64,000 nucleotides of DNA from JBCBDX01 sp039815825 (GCA_039815825.1 JBCBYO010000011.1:29365-93364); one strand, 5' to 3'; positions 9,520 to 18,792 are shown, counted from the first letter of the stretch. The notes: generated by a model from the sequence alone, not told the origin. A program made the numbers and translations.

Positions 9520-10740
9520 TCAGTCGCCGTGACCGGCTATCATCATTGCCTCGTAGGCCAACCGCTCGGTTTTTTTCATGCGCTCTGAGGCGGACTTTAG
9601 CTGGCCGCAAGCGGCGAGAATATCTTCCCCGCGTGGCGTGCGAATAGGCGATGCGTAGCCATTGTCGTTGATGAAATCAGCAAACTTCTCGATTTGCTCC
9701 CAGTCAGAACATTCATAGTCAGATCCCGGCCATTTGTTGAACGGGATCAGATTGATCTTTGCGGGTATCCCCTTGAGCAGGCGGACAAGTTCTTTGGCGT
9801 CGTGCAGTGAGTCATTGACGCCTTTGAGCATCACATATTCGAAGGTGATCCGGCGCGCATTGGAAAGACCGGGATAGTTGCGGCACGCTTCCAAAAGTTC
9901 ATCCAATGGATGTTTTTTGTTGATCGGGACGAGAACGTCACGCAACTCATCGGTCACTGCATGGAGCGAAATGGCAAGCATGGCACCAGTATCTTCCCCA
10001 ATACGGGCGATATTGGGGACAACGCCAGAAGTGGAGAGCGTGATCCGGCGCTTGGACAGGCTCAAACCCTCCCCATCTGAAAACACCAGCATGGCATCGC
10101 GTACATTGTCGTAGTTGTACAATGGCTCACCCATGCCCATCATCACGATGTTGGAGACTTTGCGTCCTTCTGCTGGTACAACAGCGCCAACCGGTGTGTC
10201 AGCGTCCGGAAAGTCGCCCAATCGTTTGCGGGCCAGCACGACTTGCGCCACGATTTCACCGGCGGTCAGATTGCGCACGAGCTTTTGGGTGCCGGTGTGG
10301 CAGAAAGTGCAGGTGAGAGTGCAGCCCACCTGTGACGAGACACACAAGGTGCCGCGCCCTTCTTCAGGTATATAAACTGTCTCCACCTCAACTGGCGCGC
10401 CTGCGCCCCTTGATGGGAAGCGCAAGAGCCATTTGCGCGTGCCGTCCGCCGAGATTTGTTCTTCGACAATTTCCGGTTGTTCGATGGAATAGGCGTTGGC
10501 CAGTTTCGTACGCAACTCTTTGGACACGTTGGTCATCACATCAAAGTCATCAACGCCGCGAATATAGAGCCAATGCCAGAGTTGTTGGACGCGCATCCGG
10601 ATTTGCTTTTCGGCCACGCCAATGTTGCGCAGCGCCTCGCCGAGGCCGGCACGGGTCATGCCGGTCAGGCTTGGATTCGCATGCGCGGGTACGCCAACGG
10701 GTCTTGTTTTTGGATCGGTTAGGTCAAGCGAGACAGCCAT
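9520..10740 (-). CDS. rlmN: Dual-specificity 23S rRNA/tRNA adenine-C2 methyltransferase RlmN
   Basis: Radical-SAM enzyme that methylates C2 of A2503 in 23S rRNA and of A37 in some tRNAs. It is 406 residues from ATG 10740 (MAVSLDLTDPKTRP). The radical-SAM cluster CTLTCTFC lies at about residue 140, with GMGEPLYNYDNV, the ISLHAVTDELR segment and the C-terminal catalytic Cys region (ILAACGQL). An upstream in-frame start at 10830 would add 30 residues overlapping an intrinsic terminator and is rejected. The gene follows the IalB-like gene on the same strand, an arrangement I recall as common in Rhizobiales. Confidence 0.97.
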   Translation of the reverse strand: MAVSLDLTDPKTRPVGVPAHANPSLTGMTRAGLGEALRNIGVAEKQIRMRVQQLWHWLYIRGVDDFDVMTNVSKELRTKLANAYSIEQPEIVEEQISADGTRKWLLRFPSRGAGAPVEVETVYIPEEGRGTLCVSSQVGCTLTCTFCHTGTQKLVRNLTAGEIVAQVVLARKRLGDFPDADTPVGAVVPAEGRKVSNIVMMGMGEPLYNYDNVRDAMLVFSDGEGLSLSKRRITLSTSGVVPNIARIGEDTGAMLAISLHAVTDELRDVLVPINKKHPLDELLEACRNYPGLSNARRITFEYVMLKGVNDSLHDAKELVRLLKGIPAKINLIPFNKWPGSDYECSDWEQIEKFADFINDNGYASPIRTPRGEDILAACGQLKSASERMKKTERLAYEAMMIAGHGD

Positions 10741-10784
10741 CAGACAGGGTCCGGTTATTAAATGACTTTTATAGTGTGCTGAAG

Positions 10785-10819
10785 CAAAAACAAAAAGGGC
10801 CGCGCCGGAGGCGCTGCCC
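10785..10819 (-). terminator. Intrinsic terminator after the ialB-like gene
   Basis: Read on the minus strand, GGGC-A-GCGCC, loop TCC, GGCGC-G-GCCC forms a stem with one internal mismatch. It is followed directly by TTTTTGTTTTTG. It lies about 20 bases after the IalB-like stop and before the rlmN start, so rlmN probably has its own promoter or depends on readthrough. Confidence 0.8.
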
Positions 10820-10840
10820 ATTATCGACATCGCTTAATGG

Positions 10841-11353
10841 TTACTGGCAGCTTTGTATCGCGTCCAAGGCAGCTGTAACACCCGAAAGCGAGTATTCGTA
10901 CGTCGTGTTCGTGCCACGCCGCGAAATCGCTTTAACGGTCATTTGACTGCCGGCCTTCATTGCTGCGACCAAGGCGGGGTCTTGAGCTGCATTTTCAGTC
11001 CATGCGCTGTTGTCTTTGACGAAGAAGCTGAAGTCCGTTCCATCAACATTGACCGACACTTTTGAACCTTCCTGCAATGTGTAGCCAGCGATGAATTGAG
11101 GTTCGTAGGTGACGTTTTGGCTACCGCGCTGGGTAATCACAAAAAAGTTGTCACCGTGATTGACGTTTGATGGCTGCTTTGTTTGCGGAATTGAAAGGGC
11201 ATAGCAGACCTTGCCGTTAGGCGAATCATAGCTGATTGCTCCCCAATCGTTAAATTGGCCGATTGGTTTTTGCGACTGTGCAACGGCCTGCGTGGAAAAG
11301 CCCGCGACCAACGAGATCAAAAGAGCTGATATGGCAAATTGACGTGGGTCCAT
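10841..11353 (-). CDS. IalB-family (invasion-associated locus B) secreted protein
   Basis: Secreted protein of 170 residues from ATG 11353. A signal peptide (MDPRQFAISALLISLVAGF, cut near AVA-QSQ at about residue 26) precedes an IalB domain with the conserved start FNDWGAISYDSPNGKVCYA and two cysteines (VCYA and the C-terminal SCQ). IalB proteins of alphaproteobacteria are periplasmic or surface proteins, named from Bartonella. In free-living relatives the function is unclear and is not evidence of virulence. An in-frame start at 11395 adds a basic stretch before the signal peptide and is less likely. Confidence 0.88.
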   Translation of the reverse strand: MDPRQFAISALLISLVAGFSTQAVAQSQKPIGQFNDWGAISYDSPNGKVCYALSIPQTKQPSNVNHGDNFFVITQRGSQNVTYEPQFIAGYTLQEGSKVSVNVDGTDFSFFVKDNSAWTENAAQDPALVAAMKAGSQMTVKAISRRGTNTTYEYSLSGVTAALDAIQSCQ

Positions 11354-11669
11354 TAGTGCACACCGATGTTGTCGTTTCCGAGGAAGTGATCGCAAATCAT
11401 GTCTGTCCTACATATTGTTTTGACATGGTTACCAAATGTTAAATTTCTGCTTGAACGCGGCGACAATGTGTGTCGCGCGACTGTGTTTCGCCTTTGATTC
11501 CTTTGAATATGAGCCGCACCAACCATTTGCAATGTCGTTGCAGCGAACAAAAGAGGCAACAGTTTGACTTACATAGTGAAACTGGATGATGGTACATCGC
11601 AATTGCAACCAACGCTGCGATTGCGTACGTGTGTTTCCCCGAATTCGGACCTAGTTGAGCGCAAAAACG

Positions 11670-12248
11670 ATGAGTAGAGAGCAGCATAAGCACTTTGCGA
11701 CACTCGCCGTGGCCATTGCCAATGATCGGGATCAAACTGCGTTTGCGGAATTGTTTGATTTTTTTGCCCCACGTTTGAAAACCTATCTTCGCCGCTTGGG
11801 TTTGGGCGATTCTGAAGCTGAGGATTTGGCGCAGGATGTGCTATTTGTCCTTTGGCACAAGGCGCATTTGTTTGACCCCGCCAAATCATCTCTTTCAACC
11901 TGGCTTTTCAGGGTGGCGCGAAACCGGCGAATAGATGCCCTGCGCCGCGACAAGTCCGGATTGCTTGATCCCGATGAACCGATGCTACAGCCCTCCGAGG
12001 AAACTCCCGCAGACGTGCTGATGGATGCCGAGCGCCGGGATCAGCGGGTGCGCGAGGCTATGCTCGAATTGCCCGAGGAGCAGATTGAGCTGGTGAGGTT
12101 GGCGTTTTTCTTTGGCCAATCACATAGCCAAATCGCCGAAACGACAGGATTGCCGCTTGGTACGGTTAAATCGCGTATTCGACTGGCTTTTGGGCGCCTA
12201 CGGCGCAAGTTGGAAGCCGATGATTTGGTGGATACCGACTTTGCCTAA
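11670..12248 (+). CDS. ECF-type RNA polymerase sigma factor
   Basis: Extracytoplasmic-function sigma factor of 192 residues (197 if TTG 11655 is used). Region 2 reads FAPRLKTYLRRLGLGDSEAE and DLAQDVLFVLWHKA, region 2.4 WLFRVARNRRIDALRR. Region 4 carries the helix-turn-helix GQSHSQIAETTGLPLGTVKS. It directs RNA polymerase to a stress regulon that cannot be named here. No anti-sigma gene (ChrR, NrsF or FecR type) follows: the next gene is convergent and encodes a DUF1232 protein. The 316-base gap upstream (11354-11669) holds no gene I can support and presumably contains its promoter. Confidence 0.93.
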   Translation: MSREQHKHFATLAVAIANDRDQTAFAELFDFFAPRLKTYLRRLGLGDSEAEDLAQDVLFVLWHKAHLFDPAKSSLSTWLFRVARNRRIDALRRDKSGLLDPDEPMLQPSEETPADVLMDAERRDQRVREAMLELPEEQIELVRLAFFFGQSHSQIAETTGLPLGTVKSRIRLAFGRLRRKLEADDLVDTDFA

Positions 12249-12634
12249 CTAGGCTTGCTTTCTGCGGTTTTCCACTCGTTCAGCGTCTGTTTTGCGGCGG
12301 CACGATGAGCATCGGTAATGTTACCCCGCACTGCTGCAAACGCTGCGGTCAAAACAGCGATATCGTCCGTGAAACCAAAGCCGACGATAAAATCCGGCAG
12401 TGAGTCGAGCGGTAGGATAAAATATGCCAGCGCAGCAAAGAGGACACCTCTCACGCGGCTGGGCGTTTCCGGATCCATGGCGCAATAGTAGGCCGACAAC
12501 ACCTCATCTGCGAACGGCAGGGCGCCGGCCGCGCGTTTGAACTTCGGCCAGAAACCGTCGCGAACCCGCTTTTCATTGGCGCCTTTTTGGTCCTCGTCCG
12601 GCTCCAGGATTTCGCCAATTTTCACATCATCCAT
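12245..12634 (-). CDS. YkvA-family (DUF1232) small membrane protein
   Basis: Protein of 129 residues with the DUF1232/YkvA domain, recognised by the core LFAALAYFILPLDSLPDFIVG followed by GFTDDIAVLTAAF. The hydrophobic core suggests one short membrane-associated segment. The molecular role of this family is not established. The start at ATG 12634 is chosen because AGGAG lies five bases upstream. A start at 12661 would add nine residues. Its stop overlaps the end of the convergent ECF sigma gene by four bases. Confidence 0.88.
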   Translation of the reverse strand: MDDVKIGEILEPDEDQKGANEKRVRDGFWPKFKRAAGALPFADEVLSAYYCAMDPETPSRVRGVLFAALAYFILPLDSLPDFIVGFGFTDDIAVLTAAFAAVRGNITDAHRAAAKQTLNEWKTAESKPS

Positions 12635-12676
12635 GGGCAACTCCTGACGCAAATCTGGCAATTTGGCTGGCTTGAT

Positions 12677-12970
12677 TCAAGATGCTGCCTTATCCAACGC
12701 CGCTGCTAACGACAGATCGAGCTCGGTGATCCCGCCCGAGTCATGCGTTGTCAGCTTCACCTGGACGCGATTGTAGACGTTAAACCACTCGGGATGATGG
12801 TCGAGCGCTTCAGCGCTTAGCGCGCCGGATGTCATGAACGAAAATGCCTGTTTGAAATCGTCAAACTTAAACGTTTTCTCAATGGCTTTCCCGTCAGCCG
12901 TAATGGCCCATTCGGGGTGCTCAGCCAAAGCAGTTTCAAGCGCTTCGCCCGTTATTACTGGTTTTGACAT
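12677..12970 (-). CDS. phhB: Pterin-4a-carbinolamine dehydratase
   Basis: Small cytosolic enzyme of 97 residues that dehydrates 4a-hydroxytetrahydropterin, recycling the pterin cofactor of aromatic amino-acid hydroxylases. The family signature is intact: FMTSGALSAEALDHHPEWFNVYNRVQVKLTTHD, including the catalytic histidines of DHHPEW and the TTHD end. No phenylalanine hydroxylase gene lies in the window, as is common for this family. ATG 12970 is preferred over 12976 because the AAGG ribosome-binding site sits about nine bases from it and only three from the first ATG. Confidence 0.94.
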   Translation of the reverse strand: MSKPVITGEALETALAEHPEWAITADGKAIEKTFKFDDFKQAFSFMTSGALSAEALDHHPEWFNVYNRVQVKLTTHDSGGITELDLSLAAALDKAAS

Positions 12971-13046
12971 GGTCATGACCCTTTCTTGCTCAAAGCAATC
13001 TAGGGTTTGCCCGGTACCCGGCCAGTCTCATTTTTGTTTCGTTCGA

Positions 13047-13646
13047 TCACCAGCGAAATTGTCTCATGCTGGTCGAAGGGTTTGGTACGCGGTTGGGTAC
13101 CGGCATAGGTGTACTACCCAATTCGTAGCTTTCTTCGACAATATACGGGCCACCGCCGACCGAATTGCGTGATGACATGACGACGAAACGCTCGATCTTG
13201 AACGGTGGCACATAAAAACCACCGCGTAGTGAGAGAAAATTCGCGACGGCTTCTGGCGACGATTTTCGCAAACGTGCAATCGTCACATGAGGAGTAAATT
13301 TGCGTGGATCAGGCGCAAGCCCGATACGTTGGCATTTGCGGGCAATCTCGGCCTGTAATTCAAAAAGGTTAGGGCACGCTGTGGGTTGGGCAAAAATGGA
13401 ATGCGGTTTTTTGCCGCCAAATGCGCCGAGACCAGCCAACCCTAATTCGAAGCTCTCGCGTTCAATTGCACTGAGTGAATTGAGAATTTCATCGGCGATG
13501 TGGTGTTCAACATCCCCCATAAATCGAAGTGTTAGGTGATAATTTTCTTTGTCAATCCAGCGCGCACCCGGCAATCCGCCCTTTAAGAGGGCAAGCTGCA
13601 TAGCGGCGTGGTGTGGGATCTCGATAGCGGCGAACAACCTGGGCAT
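13047..13646 (-). CDS. thpR: RNA 2',3'-cyclic phosphodiesterase ThpR
   Basis: 2H-phosphoesterase of 199 residues. Family members open 2',3'-cyclic RNA phosphates to 2'-phosphates and show reversible 2'-5' ligation. The two HxTx catalytic motifs are visible: HLTLRFMG at about residues 43-50 and HVTIARL at about 125-131. It starts MPRLFAAIEIPHHAA, typical of the family. The last 20 residues (NRVPNPSTSMRQFRW) form a poorly conserved tail. It lies alone between the carbinolamine dehydratase and tesA, both on the same strand. Confidence 0.93.
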   Translation of the reverse strand: MPRLFAAIEIPHHAAMQLALLKGGLPGARWIDKENYHLTLRFMGDVEHHIADEILNSLSAIERESFELGLAGLGAFGGKKPHSIFAQPTACPNLFELQAEIARKCQRIGLAPDPRKFTPHVTIARLRKSSPEAVANFLSLRGGFYVPPFKIERFVVMSSRNSVGGGPYIVEESYELGSTPMPVPNRVPNPSTSMRQFRW

Positions 13647-13799
13647 TGCAACATCCCCTTTGCAGAAGCGGCCGGTTTGCCTTCACGGTGAGGGCAAATC
13701 ACTCAACCGCTGAACTGAATCGAATCATCGAAAAGCTGCCTTGTCCAGCAGATTTAGGCAAAAAACGCATATGCTTTTATTAATGGCTGCACTGACCGC

Positions 13800-14435
13800 T
13801 TATCGCGTGTCCAAATACTGCGTCATCAAAGGGAGAAAACGTTCCGCCATGACTTTGGTGCCATCATCATTGGGGTGAATGCCGTCCGCAAGCATGAGCG
13901 ATGGATCGGTAATGACCCCATCGAGGAAAAATGGATAGAGAACCAACTCATGTTTTTGGGCGAGTTCTTCAAAAATTGGGTTGAAGGCCGCAGAGTAGCT
14001 ATCGCCCATGTTTGGCGGCGCCAAAATACCGACCAATATCACGTCGATCTGCCGAGCCTTCAGAGCCTCGATCATCTGATCCAGATTGGCCTGAGTGATA
14101 TCCGGAGTGATGCCACGCAGTGCATCGTTACCGCCGAGCTCTAGGATGACCAAGTCAGTCTCATCCGGCACTGACCAGTTCAATCGCGCCAAGCCACCAG
14201 ACGTGGTGTCGCCCGACACGCCTGCGTTTTGGATGGTCAGATCATAACCCAAATTGACGAGCGCGGTTTCCAGTCTTTTTGGAAAAGCCTCGTCTCCCGG
14301 TAGCTGATATCCGGCCATCAGACTGTCCCCAAAGCCAACCACATTTACGGTTTGGGCCATTAGGGGGTTGATAAGCATGAGATTCAACAAACCAAAAAGC
14401 GTGAACCTGCGTAGATTGACCAATGGACGTTTCAT
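13800..14435 (-). CDS. tesA: Arylesterase / acyl-CoA thioesterase I (SGNH hydrolase)
   Basis: Periplasmic SGNH-family esterase of 211 residues. A signal peptide (basic MKRPLVNLRR, hydrophobic FTLFGLLNLMLINPLMAQ) precedes block I GFGDSLMAGY with the nucleophilic Ser, block III GGNDALRG and block V DGIHPNDDG with the catalytic Asp/His. ATG 14435 is chosen because GGAG lies six bases upstream. An upstream GTG at 14447 is also in frame. The gene diverges from an ABC system of YbbA/YbbP type, the same arrangement as tesA-ybbA-ybbP in E. coli. Confidence 0.95.
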   Translation of the reverse strand: MKRPLVNLRRFTLFGLLNLMLINPLMAQTVNVVGFGDSLMAGYQLPGDEAFPKRLETALVNLGYDLTIQNAGVSGDTTSGGLARLNWSVPDETDLVILELGGNDALRGITPDITQANLDQMIEALKARQIDVILVGILAPPNMGDSYSAAFNPIFEELAQKHELVLYPFFLDGVITDPSLMLADGIHPNDDGTKVMAERFLPLMTQYLDTR

Positions 14436-14482
14436 ACCCATCTCCACTCAACTGTTTTCGTTGCATATAGGAAGCCAAAGCT

Positions 14483-15193
14483 TTGTCAGAACCCGCGATC
14501 AACTTAAAATCTGTCGATTTGACACTCGGCGGCGCTAGTAACCCTGTGCACGTACTTAAATCCGTGGACTTGAAAGTTGACCGGGCCGAGACCGTTGGCA
14601 TTGTGGGTCCGTCAGGCTCGGGTAAAACGACATTGCTTATGGTATTGGCAGGTCTGGAGCGTCCGGACAGCGGAGAAGTTTGGGTCGCCGGATCTCGTCT
14701 CGATCAAAAGTCGGAAGACGACGTGGCCACGTTTCGTGGTAAAAATATAGGCTTTGTTTTTCAGTCCTTTCATTTGATTGCGAATATGACGGCGCTCGAA
14801 AATGTGGCCGTGCCGCTTGAGTTGGCTGGCGAAGCCAATGCGTTTGATCGTGCGCGTGAAGAGCTGGAAAATGTCGGCTTGGCAGATCGCCTTACTCACT
14901 ATCCGGGCCAACTGTCGGGCGGCGAACAACAGCGCGTTGCCGTTGCGCGCGCCTTGGCACCTAACCCAGCAATTTTGATTGCGGATGAGCCCACAGGTAA
15001 TCTCGATACAACGACTGGAGCGCAGATCTCTGATCTAATTTTCAAGAAGCAGCGTGAGCGCGGTATGACCTTTGTGCTAGTGACCCATGATGTATCCCTT
15101 GCCGAGCAATGCGACCGGCAGGTGCGTGTTCGTTCCGGCGAGGTATTTGCCGATGCGGAAGGTGACCTTCAATTGAGCCAAGCAGCGGAATAG
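14483..15193 (+). CDS. ybbA: ABC transporter ATP-binding protein, YbbA/LolD type
   Basis: ATPase subunit of 236 residues of the MacB/LolD/YbbA class. Walker A is GPSGSGKTT (about residues 43-51), signature LSGGEQQRVAVARA, Walker B ILIADEPTGNLD, and the His switch VTHD. It starts at TTG 14483, six codons before the frame becomes conserved, with a weak AGGAAG upstream. It pairs with the downstream FtsX-type permease, five bases away. The divergent tesA partner supports YbbA rather than LolD. The transported substrate is unknown. Confidence 0.93.
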   Translation: MSEPAINLKSVDLTLGGASNPVHVLKSVDLKVDRAETVGIVGPSGSGKTTLLMVLAGLERPDSGEVWVAGSRLDQKSEDDVATFRGKNIGFVFQSFHLIANMTALENVAVPLELAGEANAFDRAREELENVGLADRLTHYPGQLSGGEQQRVAVARALAPNPAILIADEPTGNLDTTTGAQISDLIFKKQRERGMTFVLVTHDVSLAEQCDRQVRVRSGEVFADAEGDLQLSQAAE

Positions 15194-15198
15194 AGACT

Positions 15199-17754
15199 AT
15201 GATCAATCTTGCGCTCGCATGGCGGTTTGCTGCTCGCGAAATCCGCGGTGGATTTTCAGGTTTTTATGTCTTCCTTGCCTGTATAGCCTTGGGAACGGCG
15301 GCCATTGGCGGCGTTAACGCCGTCAGCCAAGCAATCACACAAGGCATCCAACAGGAAGGCCAATCCATCTTGGGCGGTGATCTTCGCTTCGAATTGGTTC
15401 AGCGTGACGCCACCGATGAGGAACTTTCCAGTCTGCGTGCGATTGGTGATGTTGCGATCATGGCCAATACACGCTCCATGGCCCGCCTTGAGGATCAATC
15501 CGATCAGGCGCTTGTAGAGATAAAGGCAGTCCCTGACGCTTATCCTCTCTACGGCAGTTTCGAAACGTCGCCTGCAGACGCGGTTCAGCAAATTCACAGC
15601 GAACCATCGGCAAGTGAGAATTGGAAAGTCGTTGTTCAACCGCTTTTGCTGGAGCGTTTGGGCCTCTCGCTTGGCGACGCGGTGTTGATCGGCAATTCAG
15701 CTTATACCATCGCCGGAACGATCCTGGTTGAACCTGATCAGCTGTCCGACGGCATCGGATTGGCGCCGCGTGTCATCATGTCCAACGATGCTTTGCAGGC
15801 ATCGGGCCTCATTCAGCCTGGCTCGTTGGTGGAGCGTGTTTACAAGCTTCGCGCGCCTGAAAATACCAGTGATGCGCAGTTGCGTTTTGCCGTTGACCAA
15901 CTCAATGAAACGCACCCGCAAGCGGGTTGGTCGGTTCGGTCGCGGACCAATGCAGCGCCCGCATTGTCGGCCAATATTGAACGCTTTGCGCAATTTCTAA
16001 CACTGGTTGGGCTGACTGCATTGGTAACGGGTGGTGTAGGCGTGGCCAATGCTGTGCGCGCGTTTCTCGATTCCAAACGCAATGTGATCGCCACTTTCAA
16101 ATGCCTTGGTGCACCCGCTGACTTTGTCAGTGTCATCTATTTCATGCAGATCATGGTCATTGGTCTCATTGGTGTTGCCATTGGCCTCGTCCTCGCGGCA
16201 CTTGCGCCTTTCGCCGCCAAAGCGGCGCTTGCCGGCGTTTTGCCGATACCGCAAAGCGGAACCGGTCTTTATCCCGGCGCTCTTTCGCTGGCGTTGGTGT
16301 TTTCCGTTCTCACCATCATCATCTTCTCAATATTGCCATTGGGTCGCGCCCGTGATGTTCCTGCATCCAGCTTGTTCCGCAATCAGCTTGGCGCCGTTGG
16401 TGGCACCTTGCCGCGTTGGCCTTACTTGTTGATCGCGCTTATTGCCGGGACGGTACTGGCCTCAATGGCGATTTTTCTGTCTTTCGACCCACGCGTCGCC
16501 ACTATTTTTTTGGCGGGGGTCGCAATTGCGTTTCTCGTCCTGCGGGTCGTTAGCCGTATGCTGATGGATGGTGCGCGCCGCTTCAAAAATGTACGCGGCA
16601 CCGCTCTTCGCCTTGCGGTTGGCAATATCCATCGTCCGGGTGCTCTGACACCATCCGTCGTTCTCGCGTTGGGCTTGGGTTTGACACTGCTGGTATCGCT
16701 GGCGCTCATTGACAGTAATTTGCGTAGCCAAATCGCCGGCAACATAACCCAGCGTGCACCCAATTTCTTCTTCGTCGATATCCAGTCCAACGTCGTTGAA
16801 GACTTTGCAGCGTTGATCGATGCGGAGACGGCCAGTGAAGAAAAGCTTGTTCGTGTGCCCATGTTGCGGGGTCGGATCGTTGAACTGAACGGTGATGATG
16901 TTTCGCAGATTGAGTTGCCGCCGGAGGCAGCCTGGGTGCTGCGGGGTGACCGCGGCATCACCTATGCGCGCAATGTCCCGGAGAACTCGACGCTTTCTGC
17001 CGGAGAATGGTGGCCGAAAGATTATGCTGGGGAACCGTTGGTATCCTTTTCAGCAGAGGAAGCCGGAGAAATCGGTTTGCAGATTGGCGATACGGTGACG
17101 GTGAATGTGTTGGGCCGCGATATCACGGCCCGTATTGCTTCTTTCCGACAAGTTGAGTGGGAGTCGTTGGCTATCAATTTCGTGATGGTTTTCTCACCCA
17201 ATACATTTGCCGGCGCGCCTCATTCCTGGTTGGCCACGCTGACAATGCCTGAGGCTGATGGTGGAAAAGAGGGTGAAGTTTTGACAGCGGTGACCCGCGC
17301 TTTCCCGTCGGTCACAAGTGTTCGGGTCAAGGATGCCATTGATGTCGTCAATCGTGTTGTCGGTCAGTTGGCGACCGCTATTCGTGTCGCAGCAGCGGTT
17401 GCGCTGATCGCTTCGATCTTGGTCCTGGCGGGTGCGTTGGCTGCCGGCAATCGCGGCCGGGTTCATGATGCAGTTGTCCTAAAAACACTTGGTGCAACAC
17501 GTGGTACGCTCATTCGCGCGTTCGTGACAGAGTACGCGCTGCTCGGTTTGGCGACCGCAGCATTTGCGTTGGCTGCGGGCGGCGTTGCTGCCTGGTTTGT
17601 CGTTAGCCGGATCATGACCTTGCCATGGGCATTTTCACCGACGCTGGCCTTGATTACCATCATTGTCGCTCTTGTGTGCACTGTTGGGTTTGGTCTGGCC
17701 GGTACCTGGCGTGTGCTTGGTCAGAAAGCGGCACCGGTCCTTCGAAATTTATGA
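15199..17754 (+). CDS. ybbP: ABC transporter permease, YbbP type (two FtsX domains)
   Basis: Inner-membrane permease of 851 residues, the usual YbbP length. It has an N-terminal transmembrane helix, a large periplasmic domain (about residues 45-255), three helices at about 258-380, a central group of helices (about 400-510), a second periplasmic domain and three C-terminal helices. Each FtsX repeat contains the conserved coupling region (KCLGAPADFV in the first, LKTLGATRGTLIRAF in the second). Such proteins act as mechanotransmitters or lipid/protein extruders with a YbbA ATPase. The exact role is not established. Confidence 0.92.
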   Translation: MINLALAWRFAAREIRGGFSGFYVFLACIALGTAAIGGVNAVSQAITQGIQQEGQSILGGDLRFELVQRDATDEELSSLRAIGDVAIMANTRSMARLEDQSDQALVEIKAVPDAYPLYGSFETSPADAVQQIHSEPSASENWKVVVQPLLLERLGLSLGDAVLIGNSAYTIAGTILVEPDQLSDGIGLAPRVIMSNDALQASGLIQPGSLVERVYKLRAPENTSDAQLRFAVDQLNETHPQAGWSVRSRTNAAPALSANIERFAQFLTLVGLTALVTGGVGVANAVRAFLDSKRNVIATFKCLGAPADFVSVIYFMQIMVIGLIGVAIGLVLAALAPFAAKAALAGVLPIPQSGTGLYPGALSLALVFSVLTIIIFSILPLGRARDVPASSLFRNQLGAVGGTLPRWPYLLIALIAGTVLASMAIFLSFDPRVATIFLAGVAIAFLVLRVVSRMLMDGARRFKNVRGTALRLAVGNIHRPGALTPSVVLALGLGLTLLVSLALIDSNLRSQIAGNITQRAPNFFFVDIQSNVVEDFAALIDAETASEEKLVRVPMLRGRIVELNGDDVSQIELPPEAAWVLRGDRGITYARNVPENSTLSAGEWWPKDYAGEPLVSFSAEEAGEIGLQIGDTVTVNVLGRDITARIASFRQVEWESLAINFVMVFSPNTFAGAPHSWLATLTMPEADGGKEGEVLTAVTRAFPSVTSVRVKDAIDVVNRVVGQLATAIRVAAAVALIASILVLAGALAAGNRGRVHDAVVLKTLGATRGTLIRAFVTEYALLGLATAAFALAAGGVAAWFVVSRIMTLPWAFSPTLALITIIVALVCTVGFGLAGTWRVLGQKAAPVLRNL

Positions 17755-17962
17755 TCTGTTAACAATCGGACGGATTATTCAAAAATAGTGTCTTTTTGTC
17801 GCCCTAGGAGACCAGATGCCGGGACGGAATCGTCTTGAATGAGACTAAATGATTACTCATATTAAGCGCAGGCATGCTGGAGCCCCGCCAGCGGCGCCTC
17901 GGTTGCGTGGTCGTCACGCGGTACCGGACACCCGACGGGGTCTGATGCAAACAGAGGTCAAA

Positions 17963-18712
17963 ATGGCTGAAACTAGAAATTATCAAACGCAAGCGGGTTA
18001 CGGCACCCGCACGGCTGCGGACATTGATGAGGGCCTTCGCTCTTACATGCTCCGCGTCTACAACTACATGGCGATGGGTATTGCCCTTTCTGCTGTGATA
18101 ACACTTGTGCTGGCCAATGCACCTGGCCTGCTATCTGTCGTCTCTTCTTTGAGCATTGTCTTTTTCATCGCGCTCATTGCGGTGAGCTGGTTCGGCCCAC
18201 GCATGGTCTTAAATGCGCGCAGTGAAACAATGGCACATGCTGCGTATTGGGGTTATGCGGCCCTTTGGGGTGTTGCCATCGCTCCGATGGTTGTTGCGTA
18301 TTTGAACCTTGCGCCACAGCTTGTCGTGCAAGCCTTCGCGATTACCGCTGCTCTTTTCGGTTCCATGAGCCTGATTGGTTACACAACCAAACGTAACCTG
18401 ACTGGTATTGGCCAATTTGCGGTCATGGCGATGATCGGCTTGATCATTGCAATGGTTGTTACAATGATCTTCGGCCTGTTCGGTGGCGGGATCAGCCCTT
18501 GGGTTAGCTTCGGCTTCTCAGCTATCTATGTCCTTTTGATCTCGGCGATTACCGCTTGGGAGACACAGGAAATCAAGCAGATGTATGTTGAGAGCGATGC
18601 CCAGGGCGTAGCTACCCGCAAAGCGATCTTTGGTGCATTCTTGCTCTATGGTTCCTTCATTTCCATGTTCATTCACATTTTGAACATGCTTGGGTTTATG
18701 AGCCAAGAATAA
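17963..18712 (+). CDS. Bax inhibitor-1/YccA family membrane protein
   Basis: Integral membrane protein of 249 residues with seven hydrophobic helices, matching the BI-1/YccA/YetJ family of pH-sensitive calcium leak channels and modulators of membrane protease FtsH. The N-terminal motif LRSYMLRVYNYMAMGIALSA and the C-terminal segment with ITAWETQEIKQMY and paired acidic residues (ESDAQG) are typical. ATG 17963 is chosen because AGAGG lies five bases upstream. The frame remains open upstream to 17849, but the added sequence is arginine- and proline-rich and unlike the family. A strong terminator follows. Confidence 0.93.
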   Translation: MAETRNYQTQAGYGTRTAADIDEGLRSYMLRVYNYMAMGIALSAVITLVLANAPGLLSVVSSLSIVFFIALIAVSWFGPRMVLNARSETMAHAAYWGYAALWGVAIAPMVVAYLNLAPQLVVQAFAITAALFGSMSLIGYTTKRNLTGIGQFAVMAMIGLIIAMVVTMIFGLFGGGISPWVSFGFSAIYVLLISAITAWETQEIKQMYVESDAQGVATRKAIFGAFLLYGSFISMFIHILNMLGFMSQE

Positions 18713-18736
18713 GCGTGTCATCTTCGGGATGGGTTT

Positions 18737-18768
18737 AAAGGCGGCATTTTTGCCGCCTTTTATTTTTC
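18737..18768 (+). terminator. Intrinsic terminator after the BI-1 gene
   Basis: AAAGGCGGCA, loop TTTT, TGCCGCCTTT is a perfect ten-base stem, followed by TATTTTT. It lies 25 bases after the stop of the BI-1/YccA gene and before the acetyltransferase gene, which must therefore have its own promoter. Confidence 0.92.
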
Positions 18769-18792
18769 GCATTTTGATTACACATTGTAGCC

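Noticed and set aside
10741..10830. Longer rlmN start at 10830
   Set aside because: The added 30 codons run through an intrinsic terminator and do not resemble RlmN.
17849..17962. Longer start for the BI-1 protein
   Set aside because: The extra 38 codons are Arg/Pro-rich, unlike the family, and ATG 17963 has a clear ribosome-binding site.
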